NCBI RefSeq assembly: GCF_011761265.1
Contig: NZ_JAAOZB010000001.1
Location: 310,001 to 374,000 of the forward strand
Reading direction: 5' to 3'
DNA length: 64,000 nucleotides
Source: Microbacterium halimionae
GTDB lineage: Bacteria; Actinomycetota; Actinomycetes; Actinomycetales; Microbacteriaceae
A program made the position numbers and the translations under genes. Positions within the stretch are counted from its first letter, which is position 1. Every line of letters starts with the position of its first letter. This document shows positions 1 through 8,219 of the stretch, piece by piece. Below the pieces are notes generated by a model, which was not told the origin of the DNA, did not search any database, and saw only the letters and a program-made list of their open reading frames with translations.

Positions 1-617
1 CCGTACGCGCCCGTTGCGCCAGCCAGCCAGAACGCGGCGATTTCGTCGGCACGCGCCGCGGGGTCGGGGGCGACTTCTGCAATGAGCCCCCACTCGAGCG
101 CTTCGACGGCGGTGAGCGTGCGGTCTTGCAAGAGCAACTGCAGCGCCCGGCGCTCGCCGATCGCAGCCGGCAGCAGCGTAGAAACGCCGAGGTCGGGGGT
201 GAGGCCGATGTTGGCGTAGCGGCTGACGAACTTGGCGTCTTCAGCGGCCACGATGTAGTCAGCTGAAAGCATGAGGCCGAGTCCGCCGCCCGCAACGGCG
301 CCCTGCACAACAGCGACCATCGGGATATGGGAGTCGACGAAAGTGCGAATGCCCTCGTGAATGACGTGCGCGGCATCCGTGACTGCGTCACCGGCAGCCC
401 CTGACGTCGACATTGCAATCACATCGCCGCCGGCGCAAAAAGCGGGGCCAGCGGCATCGAGCACAATTGCACCGACCGACGGATCGGTTGTGACGGCGCG
501 GGCAACATCACGCCAGCGCGCACCCATCTCGAAGTCCATCGCGTTCAGTCGGTTGGGCCGGTTGAACGTCACACGGGCAAGCCCCTCGGTCACCGACACG
601 AGAATCGAATCGCTCAC
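1..617 (-). CDS. enoyl-CoA hydratase/isomerase family protein (partial, C-terminus outside window)
   Basis: The gene runs off the left edge; about 205 residues are visible, read from the minus strand. It starts at a GTG preceded by GAAGGAGAACTC, a good ribosome binding site. The crotonase fold is clear: an N-terminal VTFNRPNRLNAMD block, the oxyanion-hole segment AFCAGGD near residue 67, and a second oxyanion segment AVAGGGLGLMLSAD followed by the NIGLTPDLG stretch. Crotonases act on acyl-CoA thioesters, typically in beta-oxidation or amino-acid degradation; substrate cannot be told. Residues for hydratase versus isomerase activity were not resolved. Upstream is a 249-base gap containing an inverted-repeat element. 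Confidence 0.9.
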   Translation of the reverse strand, partial: MSDSILVSVTEGLARVTFNRPNRLNAMDFEMGARWRDVARAVTTDPSVGAIVLDAAGPAFCAGGDVIAMSTSGAAGDAVTDAAHVIHEGIRTFVDSHIPMVAVVQGAVAGGGLGLMLSADYIVAAEDAKFVSRYANIGLTPDLGVSTLLPAAIGERRALQLLLQDRTLTAVEALEWGLIAEVAPDPAARADEIAAFWLAGATGAY

Positions 618-765
618 GAGTTCTCCTTCGAACATCGCGCCCTCCGCACATGGAGTGGCATCGGGTCTCAGCCTATGCGGAACCCGGGCCCACGTGCGAG
701 CTCCGCAGCAATCCACACCGTGCGGCCGGCCGGCCAGCGCCGCTACTGCACCTTCCCTGCCTCCC

Positions 766-845
766 CCTGCACGAACTCAGGCAAAATCAGCCCGAGCGGC
801 GCATCACGCCAGCCCGAAGCCCCAATCTGCCTGAGTTGGTGCAGG
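766..845. repeat. inverted-repeat intergenic element, copy 1
   Basis: Two 18-base arms face each other: CCTGCACGAACTCAGGCA at 766-783 and TGCCTGAGTTGGTGCAGG at 828-845, complementary except for one position. The 44-base interior is GC rich and not clearly shared with the other copies. Three more copies lie at 18539-18640, 19790-19891 and 20448-20550. This copy sits between the ecfT-like gene and the enoyl-CoA hydratase gene, both on the minus strand. The rest of the 618-866 gap shows nothing else I can support. Confidence 0.8.
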
Positions 846-866
846 CGCAGCGCGACCGCGACAGGC

Positions 867-1655
867 TCAGCTGAGGCCGAGGATGAAGTTCCAGGTGCCG
901 GCGGCGACCGCCGCGCCAACGGATGCCGCAGCCACACCGGCCGCGATCAGCACGAGGCCGAGATCCGCGGGGTGGAGGCGTGACGGCCGTGCCCAGGTGC
1001 GCTCGACGTCAGCCCCGAATCCGCGGGCTTCCATCGCGGTCGCAAGCTTTGTTCCCCGCCGGATCGCCAAGACGAACAGGGCAAAGGACTGCCCCACGAA
1101 CCTCCGAAGGCGTCCGGTGTCGGCGACGCCTCGGGCCCGCCGAGAGAGCGAAAGCTCGCGCCAGTCCTCGATCAGCAGCCCCACCAAGCGGAGCCCCGCG
1201 AGAGCTCCGAGCACGAATCGCGCGGGAAGCCGCAGTATCTGCGCGAGAGCATCGGCAAGATCGGTCGGGTCGGTTGTCATGAACAGCACAATGCTCGGCA
1301 CAGCGATCGCGAGAACACGCAGAACTATCGCAAGTGCGAGCGAGATCGACCCGTCGCTGATGCGAAGCAACCCGAATTCGAAGTAGATCTGCCCATCGGG
1401 TCGACCGTACAAAACCGTAGCCGCTCCCGCGATCACCGCACCGAGCGCGATCGGCCAGGTGCGCAGCCATAGCGCGCGAGCGGGGATGCGGCAGATAGGA
1501 AGCAGCAGCAGCGTCGCAACAAGGCTTACGCCGGCCGACACGGCGTCGATCGACAGCAGCAGCGTCACCGAAATCACGAGGGCTGCGGCAAGCTTTGCGA
1601 CCGGATTTCGCCGTGCGAGCGGGCTCGCCGAAACGTCGAGTTCGAGCAAGCTCAT
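867..1655 (-). CDS. ykoC: ECF transporter transmembrane (T) component, CbiQ/EcfT family
   Basis: A 262-residue integral membrane protein with about five hydrophobic segments in the first two thirds. The coupling-helix region RFVLGALAGLRLVGLL and the nearby ELSLSRRARG motif (Ala-Arg-Gly) are typical of EcfT proteins, which dock onto the paired ATPases. It starts with an ATG inside the stop of the upstream ATPase gene (ATGA overlap), so the two are translationally coupled. With the ATPase and the YkoE-like substrate component it forms an energy-coupling-factor importer. The TPP riboswitch upstream of the operon indicates a thiamine precursor (in known YkoEDC, hydroxymethylpyrimidine) as cargo; this last step is inference. 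Confidence 0.9.
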   Translation of the reverse strand: MSLLELDVSASPLARRNPVAKLAAALVISVTLLLSIDAVSAGVSLVATLLLLPICRIPARALWLRTWPIALGAVIAGAATVLYGRPDGQIYFEFGLLRISDGSISLALAIVLRVLAIAVPSIVLFMTTDPTDLADALAQILRLPARFVLGALAGLRLVGLLIEDWRELSLSRRARGVADTGRLRRFVGQSFALFVLAIRRGTKLATAMEARGFGADVERTWARPSRLHPADLGLVLIAAGVAAASVGAAVAAGTWNFILGLS

Positions 1656-3121
1656 GGCGCCGTCACCCCCAGCGAGTATTCGCTGTCTGCAATCGCGTCG
1701 ACGAGCGCTCGGTCGTGCGTCACCATGACAACGGCAGTTCCCGCATCGCGCACATCATCGATAAGACCAGCAAGCTCCCGCCACGTGCGGGCATCTTGAC
1801 CGTAGGTTGGCTCGTCGAGCACGAGCATCCGTGGTCTGGTCGCGAGAGTGGCAGCAACCGTGAGCCGTCGTTTTTCGCCGCCCGAGAGGGTGTACGGGTT
1901 CACCGCGGCGAGGTGAGTGAGGCGAAGCCGCTCGAGTAATTCGTCAACCCGGGCACGGATTTCAGCCGCGTCCAGCCCCAGCGCGCGCGGCCCGACTTCA
2001 AGCTCCGCGCGCACCCGCGTTGTGAGGAGCTGATGCTCGGGACTTTGAAACACAGTGCCTATTCGAGTCAGTAGATCACGCGCGCTCCACCGCAGCGGGT
2101 CGGCACCACGGCCGGCACGAAGCGGTTCGGCGGCAACAACCCGACCGGATGCCGCAGGCAGCAGCCCCGCAAGAGTCATTGCGAGCGTCGATTTTCCGGC
2201 GCCATTGTCGCCGGTGATGGCGAGCACCCGACCCGCTGTCACACTGAGATCAATTCCGGATGACACAACGTCAACCGCCCGCGCGCCGAATGGGCGGCGT
2301 CCAACGGCCAGGTCTTCTCCGCGAAGCAGAACGTCGCTCTCGCCGTCGATTCGGCGTGCCGCGGGCTCTCGTTCGACGCGCGCTCCTGGCAACCACACTC
2401 CGGCGGCGGCAAGCTCCGATGCTTGCTCGTGAAACACAGTTTCGGGGCTGCCATCGGCAAGCACCCCACCGCCCGCGGCGAGCACGATCACGCGATCGAC
2501 GGCGTCAGCCCAGAGCTCGACACGGTGCTCCACCACAACGAGCGTTGCACCGGTGCGCTCAGCGGCCGCGATTACCGCATCGCGCACTGCGATAGCGCCG
2601 GCAGGATCAAGGTTTGCTGTTGGCTCGTCGAGAAGCAGCAGTCCCGGCCGCATCGCGAGAATACCCGCCAAGGCGAGTCGCTGTTTTTGCCCACCCGACA
2701 GGTGCGACGTCGAGTGGTCGCGCGCAACGCGCAGCGCGACAGCGTCGAGCGACTCGTCAACGCGCGCCCAGATCTCGTCCGCCGGCACCCCGAGGTTTTC
2801 GCAGGCAAAGGCAACATCATCGCCCACGCGGGCAAGGATGACCTGGGCATCCGGGTCTTGGAGCACCAGGCCCGCGCGCCCACGCACTCGGGCGGGCGGT
2901 GCACCATCGACGAGGAGTTCGCCGGTGGCTTCGCCGTCTTCGACGTCACCGAGTACGCCGGCAAGTCCTCGCAGAAGCGTACTTTTTCCGGCCCCGCTGG
3001 CCCCGAGCAGCAAAATGCGCTGCCCGGGAACCAGATCGAGATCGAGATCTTGCACCGCCCACCGGCGGCGGCCAGCGTGTCGCCACCCCCAGCCGCGGGC
3101 GACGACCCGCGCGCCACTCAC
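1652..3121 (-). CDS. ykoD: ECF transporter ATPase, two fused ABC domains
   Basis: A 489-residue protein with two complete ABC ATPase domains. The first has Walker A GASGAGKST near residue 38, signature LSGGQKQR and Walker B LLLLDEPTANLD. The second has Walker A GDNGAGKST, signature LSGGEKRR and Walker B MLVLDEPTYGQD. It powers uptake by the EcfT-YkoE complex. The GTG start overlaps the stop of the YkoE gene by four bases and its own stop overlaps the EcfT start, so the three genes form one coupled operon. A fused double ATPase is the normal arrangement for the YkoD type. Confidence 0.94.
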   Translation of the reverse strand: MSGARVVARGWGWRHAGRRRWAVQDLDLDLVPGQRILLLGASGAGKSTLLRGLAGVLGDVEDGEATGELLVDGAPPARVRGRAGLVLQDPDAQVILARVGDDVAFACENLGVPADEIWARVDESLDAVALRVARDHSTSHLSGGQKQRLALAGILAMRPGLLLLDEPTANLDPAGAIAVRDAVIAAAERTGATLVVVEHRVELWADAVDRVIVLAAGGGVLADGSPETVFHEQASELAAAGVWLPGARVEREPAARRIDGESDVLLRGEDLAVGRRPFGARAVDVVSSGIDLSVTAGRVLAITGDNGAGKSTLAMTLAGLLPAASGRVVAAEPLRAGRGADPLRWSARDLLTRIGTVFQSPEHQLLTTRVRAELEVGPRALGLDAAEIRARVDELLERLRLTHLAAVNPYTLSGGEKRRLTVAATLATRPRMLVLDEPTYGQDARTWRELAGLIDDVRDAGTAVVMVTHDRALVDAIADSEYSLGVTAP

Positions 3122-3750
3122 GCGGCGTCGACTGGTTCCGGCTCGCGTGAGCGCGCTTCGCGCCCCGAAGCGAATCGGTCAAGCGCGCCCGTTGCGGCGA
3201 GCGCACGCGCAATGACCCACGACAACACACCGGCGATCAGGATGCCGGAAACTACCGCCGAGACGAAGTACACAGCGCGTGCTTCTACCGCGAGGGCAGC
3301 AACCGACGAGAAGTTGGTGTCCATGAGCGCGACGGCAATTCCCGCGAGCGCCCCCGATGTGAGCGCGCCGAGCAGGCGCCAATTGGCGTAGAGGAACAGC
3401 GCGAAGCCGAGCTCAGCCGCGAGGCCTTGCACGACACCCCATACGAGGGTGAGAAACGCCCACTGCGTGCCGAGCGCCATTGAGACAACAGCGGCGACGA
3501 CTTCGGCGTAGAACGCGGCGCCGGGCTTTCGAATGATCAGGCCACCAAGAACTCCGGCAAAGAGCCACCCACCGGCAAGCAGACCGGAAAGACCCGGCGT
3601 GAATGCGAGCGCTGTGTCGAGCGCCGGCCAGGCGAGGCCCCACAGCCAGAAGATGACCCCAGCTGCGACACCGATCACGCTGGCGACGACGATATCGACG
3701 ACTCTCCAGCTGAAACGGTTCGAGGTGGATGAAGACGTGGACGTGTGCAT
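3118..3750 (-). CDS. ykoE: ECF transporter substrate-binding (S) component, YkoE family
   Basis: A 210-residue membrane protein with about five to six hydrophobic segments starting near residue 17. It resembles YkoE proteins, the S component for the thiamine precursor hydroxymethylpyrimidine. It is the first gene of the operon and its start codon is directly behind a TPP riboswitch, whose 3' end (GAAGGGAGTAACG) also supplies the Shine-Dalgarno sequence. The C-terminal 20 residues are polar (REARSREPEPVDAA). The function rests on the family resemblance plus the riboswitch. No YkoF-like periplasmic or soluble HMP-binding protein gene is adjacent. Confidence 0.88.
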   Translation of the reverse strand: MHTSTSSSTSNRFSWRVVDIVVASVIGVAAGVIFWLWGLAWPALDTALAFTPGLSGLLAGGWLFAGVLGGLIIRKPGAAFYAEVVAAVVSMALGTQWAFLTLVWGVVQGLAAELGFALFLYANWRLLGALTSGALAGIAVALMDTNFSSVAALAVEARAVYFVSAVVSGILIAGVLSWVIARALAATGALDRFASGREARSREPEPVDAA

Positions 3751-3751
3751 C

Positions 3752-3849
3752 GTTACTCCCTTCCTGCGCCGGCATGACCCGGATCAGGTTCGACGGTCGA
3801 AGCGTTTTCGCTTCCTCTCAGCCCGGCACACCGGACTCCCGTGGTTTCA
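3752..3849 (-). promoter_or_regulatory. TPP (thiamine pyrophosphate) riboswitch
   Basis: Read on the minus strand, the 5' conserved CTGAGAGG lies at 3821-3814, ACCTGATC at 3789-3782, GGGTCATGCC at 3780-3771 and the closing GCAGGAAGGGAG at 3768-3757, with the opening ACGGGAGTCC in the 3840s-3830s. These are the conserved pyrimidine- and pyrophosphate-sensing elements of the THI box. The last stem contains the ribosome binding site of ykoE, which starts two bases later, so control is most likely at translation initiation. High TPP should switch off the ykoEDC importer. Confidence 0.95.
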
Positions 3850-3887
3850 AGGCGAGTATAACCATGTGCTCGCGCTAACGTTGCTTC

Positions 3888-5426
3888 GTGCCCGACGCCG
3901 ACGAATCTCCGCCGACACGACGAGCGATGCGTGAAAAACAAGACGATCCTGGTACGGACTCCCCCACGGACGCCGCCGAAACGGCCATCGCCGATCCATC
4001 AGCGACCCCCGAGTCCGCGGAGACCACGACGTCCACGGGCGCCGTAATCGTGAAGAATAGAACCAAAAAGCCCGCCCCCGCCCCCAACCCGCGGCGGGCA
4101 CTCACCTGGGTCGAAGCCTCGCAGCTCGCCGCGGCATCCGGACCCGCAGCCCCACTCGAAGCTGCACCCGCTGGCTTCTCACCGGTGTCGCCAGCACTTC
4201 TTTCGCGCCGGCCGCGCCGATCGCCGTTTCGCCCGGGCGTCATTTTTCCGATTTTCATCGTGCTCGCTCTTATCGCGGCCTACGCCGGCACAACGCTGCT
4301 CTGGCCGTTGAGCGCGATCGAGCCAGAGGCCACGAGCACACCGTTGCAGCCAGTTTCAGCGGACGTGTCCGCGCCGGAATGGCCGGAGGTCGGCGCTGCC
4401 GCCGTCTCGGTTGGGGGTATCGATGGCACGCTCGCGTCTACCGATAACACGACGTCTATTGCGAGCATCACAAAGCTCGTCACGGCCCTTTTGGTGCTAG
4501 ACACGGCACCGCTCGCCGTCGGTGAACAGGGGCCGGAATTTGCTTTCACATCAAACGACAGCAGCACGTATTGGTCGTATCTCGCGAACGGCGAGTCAGC
4601 TCTCGACGTGCCCGTCGGCGGCACCCTCACCGAGTATCAAATGCTCCAGGGCATGCTCATTGGCTCGGCCAACAACTACGCCGATCGGCTTGTCGCAACC
4701 TACTGGCCAACGGATGCCGTTTACGCCGCTGCCGCGAACTCTTGGCTGGATCTGCACGGGATCTCAGGCATCACGATTGTCGGCCCATCGGGTATCGATG
4801 CCGGAAACACAGCAAGCCCCGGGGCACTTATCCCGTTGGCGAATCGGGCTCTCGCCGACCCCGTCATTGCCGAGATTGTGCGCACAGTGTCAGTCGATCT
4901 TCCGGGCGCTGGCCTCGTGACGAATACCAACGAGCTTCTTGCCGATCCCGGCGTTATCGGGTTGAAAACCGGAACGCTCGATGGTTACAACCTGCTGGCC
5001 GCAAAAGAAGTCACGGTCGATGACATCACCGTTCGGCTTTATGCCGCAACGCTCGATCAACCCGATTACGACACTCGCAGCGCCGTCACGCGCGGACTTT
5101 TCGACCAACTCGAAAGTGAGCTGCAGCCCGACCCATCGGTGACAGCAGGCAGCCTTGCGGGCCGCGTCGAAACTGTCTGGGGCGAGAGCGTCAACCTCGT
5201 CACTGATGGCGACGCGACAGTCGTGCTCTGGAATGGCGGCACGGCAGAAGTTGTGACGAGTCTCGACCTCGCCGACAACCGGACTGCGGGCGAAACCGTC
5301 GGCACCGTCACAGTCACGGGTCCGCTCAACTCGAGCGTCGTCGATGTTGAGCTCGCAGAAGACATCGAGGGCCCCACTCCGCTCTGGCGACTGACTCACC
5401 CGCTTGAGCTGTTCGGGCTCAGATAG
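3888..5426 (+). CDS. D-alanyl-D-alanine carboxypeptidase-like (penicillin-binding) protein, S11/serine type
   Basis: A 512-residue protein. Residues 1-115 are polar, Pro/Ala/Thr rich and probably cytosolic; one membrane segment spans about 117-139; the catalytic domain is outside. The three penicillin-binding motifs are present: SxxK as SITK at 193-196, SxN as SAN at 260-262 and KTG at 360-362. Such enzymes trim the terminal D-alanine of peptidoglycan stem peptides. The C-terminal 120 residues (PDPSVTAGSLAG onward) are beta-rich, as in the accessory domain of this family. The GTG at 3888 was taken as start; an ATG 13 codons in (MREKQDD) is equally possible. It is divergent from ykoE. Confidence 0.88.
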   Translation: MPDADESPPTRRAMREKQDDPGTDSPTDAAETAIADPSATPESAETTTSTGAVIVKNRTKKPAPAPNPRRALTWVEASQLAAASGPAAPLEAAPAGFSPVSPALLSRRPRRSPFRPGVIFPIFIVLALIAAYAGTTLLWPLSAIEPEATSTPLQPVSADVSAPEWPEVGAAAVSVGGIDGTLASTDNTTSIASITKLVTALLVLDTAPLAVGEQGPEFAFTSNDSSTYWSYLANGESALDVPVGGTLTEYQMLQGMLIGSANNYADRLVATYWPTDAVYAAAANSWLDLHGISGITIVGPSGIDAGNTASPGALIPLANRALADPVIAEIVRTVSVDLPGAGLVTNTNELLADPGVIGLKTGTLDGYNLLAAKEVTVDDITVRLYAATLDQPDYDTRSAVTRGLFDQLESELQPDPSVTAGSLAGRVETVWGESVNLVTDGDATVVLWNGGTAEVVTSLDLADNRTAGETVGTVTVTGPLNSSVVDVELAEDIEGPTPLWRLTHPLELFGLR

Positions 5427-5435
5427 CGTCGCGCG

Positions 5436-5813
5436 CTACGCCTTGAACTGTGCGGAGCCCAAAACGCGTTCGACAGTGATCTCGAGCACCACACGCTCCG
5501 GATTTTCTCGCGGCTGCCGATAGCGTTCGGCGTAGAGCGAGACCGCCAGCGCAACCTCGTCGGGGTCATCGAGCACTCGAGCGGGCCCCTCGAAGCTGAT
5601 CCAGCGCCCACCGTCCACGGTGTTGACGCTCGCGCGTCCAGCTCTTTCAGCATTCAAGAACTTCTGCGAACCACGCGATCCGATAACCCGTACGATGCCA
5701 TCTCGATACGTGATTCCGACGGGCACCGAGTGGATTCGCTGACCTCGTCCGAGAGTCGAGAGCGTAGCGAGCTGATATTCGGCAAGAAATTCGCGGGCAG
5801 CATCAGTAATCAC
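5436..5813 (-). CDS. PPOX-class flavin/F420-dependent protein
   Basis: A 125-residue protein of the split beta-barrel, pyridoxamine-5'-phosphate-oxidase-like superfamily. The N-terminal ATLSTLGRGQRIHSVPVGI block and the central GRASVNTVDGGRWISFEG block are characteristic of the small actinobacterial proteins annotated as PPOX class F420-dependent. These bind FMN, F420 or heme-type cofactors; which one cannot be read from sequence. It starts with GTG, is convergent with the carboxypeptidase gene (9-base gap) and lies 26 bases downstream of the J-domain gene on the same strand. F420 genes further along the window make F420 plausible. Confidence 0.8.
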   Translation of the reverse strand: MITDAAREFLAEYQLATLSTLGRGQRIHSVPVGITYRDGIVRVIGSRGSQKFLNAERAGRASVNTVDGGRWISFEGPARVLDDPDEVALAVSLYAERYRQPRENPERVVLEITVERVLGSAQFKA

Positions 5814-5839
5814 AAGACAAGCCTCCCATTTTCTTCGGG

Positions 5840-6772
5840 TCAGACGTACGTCACGGTCTGATCGAGCCGGGTTCGCACGTCGAACACTTCGTTGCCACCG
5901 ATGTCGCGTGCACCGCTCACACCACGCCTCAGCACCGTGCTGAGCGCGCTTCGAGCGACGACGACAACCGGCATTCCACGGATCTTGCCAAGCTCTGTGA
6001 TGGCCTGTGCCACATCTTCATCTGGCAACACGACAATCGCACCGCTGAACCGCACCCTGGCCGCGCGCGCAACGACCCGCATTCGCCCGAGGAGCTCCGT
6101 GATCGGCGCACCGGGAACGTGTGCCCCGGTGATCTCTCCGCGGCGAAAGCTCACTGGGCCGCCAAAGTCTTCAGACAGCACTCCGTAGAGTCCGCTGGGC
6201 CCGAGCACAACGTGATCGAGCTTGTCGTCGGGGTTTGATCCGCGACCGGCGGCGGCCACGTCGTGCCACACGGTGTAGCCCATGCCGAGATCGGCGACGA
6301 TACGCGCTGAGGCTTCCTCGGCGAGCGCATCAGCGAGCAGGCGCCGCACGTCGAGCGGAGCCGAGCGAACGAGCTGCGGATCGTAGGGGTCTTCGAGATC
6401 AACGCCGCGGCCAGCCCATTCCCGAATGAGGTTCAGGTAGCGCTCACGGCGCCAGCCGCCGGGCTGTCCGTGTGTTCGCGCTCGCGGGCGCGTATCGGGA
6501 CGCGAGCTGGGTGCTCGCCAGCCAGAAGTAGCCGTGGCATCCGGTGCAGTAGTTGGTGCACCGCGACCCCGATCGTATGCCGCGCGTGCTTCGGGCGTGC
6601 CGATAAGTTCCCACGCTCGCTGTACCTGTACGAAGATCGCCGCGTCGCCGCCGGTGTCGGGGTGGGTTTCGCGCAGCTTGGCACGGTAGGCGCGACGAAG
6701 ATCATCCTCAGAAATATCGCTCGCGACGCCGAGCACGTCATAGGGCGATGCCGAGAGTGGACTGTCGAACAC
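5840..6772 (-). CDS. J-domain (DnaJ-like) protein with uncharacterised C-terminal domain
   Basis: A 310-residue protein. The J domain occupies residues about 10-66 (SPYDVLGVASDISEDDLRRA, then the invariant HPD in RETHPDTGGD), which stimulates Hsp70 ATPase. A Pro/Arg/Thr-rich linker follows to about residue 108. The C-terminal 200 residues carry no zinc centre or client-binding motif of classical DnaJ; the stretch VVLGPSGLYGVLSEDFGG resembles the core of NERD-like nuclease-related domains, a tentative reading. It starts with GTG behind GGGGAG. It could be a specialised co-chaperone; the client is unknown. Confidence 0.85.
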   Translation of the reverse strand: MFDSPLSASPYDVLGVASDISEDDLRRAYRAKLRETHPDTGGDAAIFVQVQRAWELIGTPEARAAYDRGRGAPTTAPDATATSGWRAPSSRPDTRPRARTHGQPGGWRRERYLNLIREWAGRGVDLEDPYDPQLVRSAPLDVRRLLADALAEEASARIVADLGMGYTVWHDVAAAGRGSNPDDKLDHVVLGPSGLYGVLSEDFGGPVSFRRGEITGAHVPGAPITELLGRMRVVARAARVRFSGAIVVLPDEDVAQAITELGKIRGMPVVVVARSALSTVLRRGVSGARDIGGNEVFDVRTRLDQTVTYV

Positions 6773-6843
6773 AACGTCTCCCCTCGTTCACACAGCGGCA
6801 TCCAGGCTATCTCCCCCAGATACCCGCGGGCTGCATGCGCTCG

Positions 6844-7380
6844 CTATGCGGTGTCTGGTCGCTTCTCGTTGCGCCTGGCATACGCGGCTGAACTTCTACT
6901 CGACAGTGCAAGCAGAATCAGGATGTCGAGAGCCACCGAGGGAAGAGTGCCAGTGAGGCGTATCTCTTGCCCGTTGAACCACCAGCCGGCGAACGCCGTA
7001 GAGATCGAGAAGACCGAGAACACAAGAATGATCAGGCGAGGCCCGTTTCGGCCGCGGAGGATCATGACCCCCAGGATTCCCTCGACGAGGAAGATCAGTG
7101 ATCCGATGACGAGCACGACTCGAATCGCTAAGGCCAGGTCGTCTCCCGCGAGTGGCACTCCCTCGATTGTGAAGTCGGCATCTCTTACTATCGCCGGCCA
7201 ATCGAGGGTCAGAGCCAAGAGTAGAAAAACGCCGGTTGCAGCACGCAGCAGCACCAGAACGGAGCCGGCCACAGTGCTTGCCGGCCGGCGCATCTCGGGG
7301 TCATGCCTCAGCGGACGCGCGAGGTCTGCGGGGGATTCGAACGCAGCCCTCTTTCTGGGCAATTCTTCGGGCGCGATCAC
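6844..7380 (-). CDS. membrane protein of unknown function, four predicted TM segments
   Basis: A 178-residue protein with about 40 polar N-terminal residues, then four hydrophobic segments at roughly 38-60, 80-108, 116-138 and 150-168. I recognise no family. The GTG start overlaps the stop of the LssY-like gene by four bases, so the two are probably co-expressed and perhaps function together. An internal ATG (MRRPASTV) would shorten the protein by about 29 residues. No catalytic motif is visible. Confidence 0.75.
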   Translation of the reverse strand: MIAPEELPRKRAAFESPADLARPLRHDPEMRRPASTVAGSVLVLLRAATGVFLLLALTLDWPAIVRDADFTIEGVPLAGDDLALAIRVVLVIGSLIFLVEGILGVMILRGRNGPRLIILVFSVFSISTAFAGWWFNGQEIRLTGTLPSVALDILILLALSSRSSAAYARRNEKRPDTA

Positions 7381-8219
7381 GCTGTCACCTCGCTCACATC
7401 GAGAATCAGCAGATTACCGTCGGTCCGAATCGAATCTCCCCCACCGTTTCGCGCGTGATAGCCGGTGGAGAAATCCTGGATGACATCGACTGTCACCGCG
7501 GTTTCGGATTCGGTGAGGGTCTGCACGATGTGATCTCGCTCGATGTCGGTGTTCGCATCAATACGATGCGTGACCTGCAGCGTGAACAGCGAAAGACCGA
7601 CAGCGGTGTCGAACGTGCCGGCAGCAAGCCAGTCCACCCGATGACCACCGGGGAGTAACCAACCATCGGGGCAACGCCAAAATCGCACGTGGTGGCGCTG
7701 CGCCGGATTGCCCGCGACCTCCTGTTGATAGGCAAAGTCCTGCTGACGTCCGAAGAGGAAAAGCGGACTCACGGGCGCCTCGTTGTAGCTGCGCCGACGC
7801 AGCGTCGAGGTGACGATTCGCCACGACGACGAGAACGTCACTGGGTCGGCTTTCGTCCAGCCAGCTGCGTGAAGCGCCTGTTCGATCTGGCCGCTCTCCC
7901 CCATGAGCGCGAGGTTCACCGGGTCTCCGAGTAAGCCGTCCGACGTGCGCGTGCGACCGATGAAGTAGTCGGGAACGTAGACGGTCGTCAAAATGCGATG
8001 AAGGCGCGGCAGTACCAGATAGGCAAGAAGCACCCAGAACACAATTGCCGTGAGGATTCCCCACCAGCCGAACCCGAACGTTTGGGTGAAGCTCAAGTAG
8101 GCGAGCCATACAGCCGCAAAGCCCGCGAAGACGAAGAAGAACCAGTCGAGCGCAAGCCCGATCGAATACCGTCTCCGCGTGCGGCGCTCATGGCGCTGGG
8201 TAGCTTTTGACGTGGTCAT
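7377..8219 (-). CDS. membrane protein with LssY-type C-terminal domain
   Basis: About 280 residues. Two membrane segments lie near residues 22-44 and 52-72, followed by a soluble domain of about 190 residues. The pattern GQIEQALHAAGWTKADPV, the FGRQQDFAYQQ segment, RHHVRFWRC, the GTFDTAVGL segment and a HRIDANTDIERDHI block match the LssY C-terminal domain found alone or fused to PAP2/DedA proteins. Its biochemical function is not established. I chose the ATG at 8219, which overlaps the stop of the upstream hydrolase gene (ATGA); an in-frame GTG four codons upstream is possible. The following gene overlaps by four bases. Confidence 0.82.
   Translation of the reverse strand: MTTSKATQRHERRTRRRYSIGLALDWFFFVFAGFAAVWLAYLSFTQTFGFGWWGILTAIVFWVLLAYLVLPRLHRILTTVYVPDYFIGRTRTSDGLLGDPVNLALMGESGQIEQALHAAGWTKADPVTFSSSWRIVTSTLRRRSYNEAPVSPLFLFGRQQDFAYQQEVAGNPAQRHHVRFWRCPDGWLLPGGHRVDWLAAGTFDTAVGLSLFTLQVTHRIDANTDIERDHIVQTLTESETAVTVDVIQDFSTGYHARNGGGDSIRTDGNLLILDVSEVTA

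Noticed and set aside
2423..3391. Plus-strand open frame of over 300 codons opposite the ECF ATPase
   Set aside because: The minus-strand ATPase has two full sets of ABC motifs; the opposite frame has no similarity and crosses the ykoE/ykoD gene boundary.
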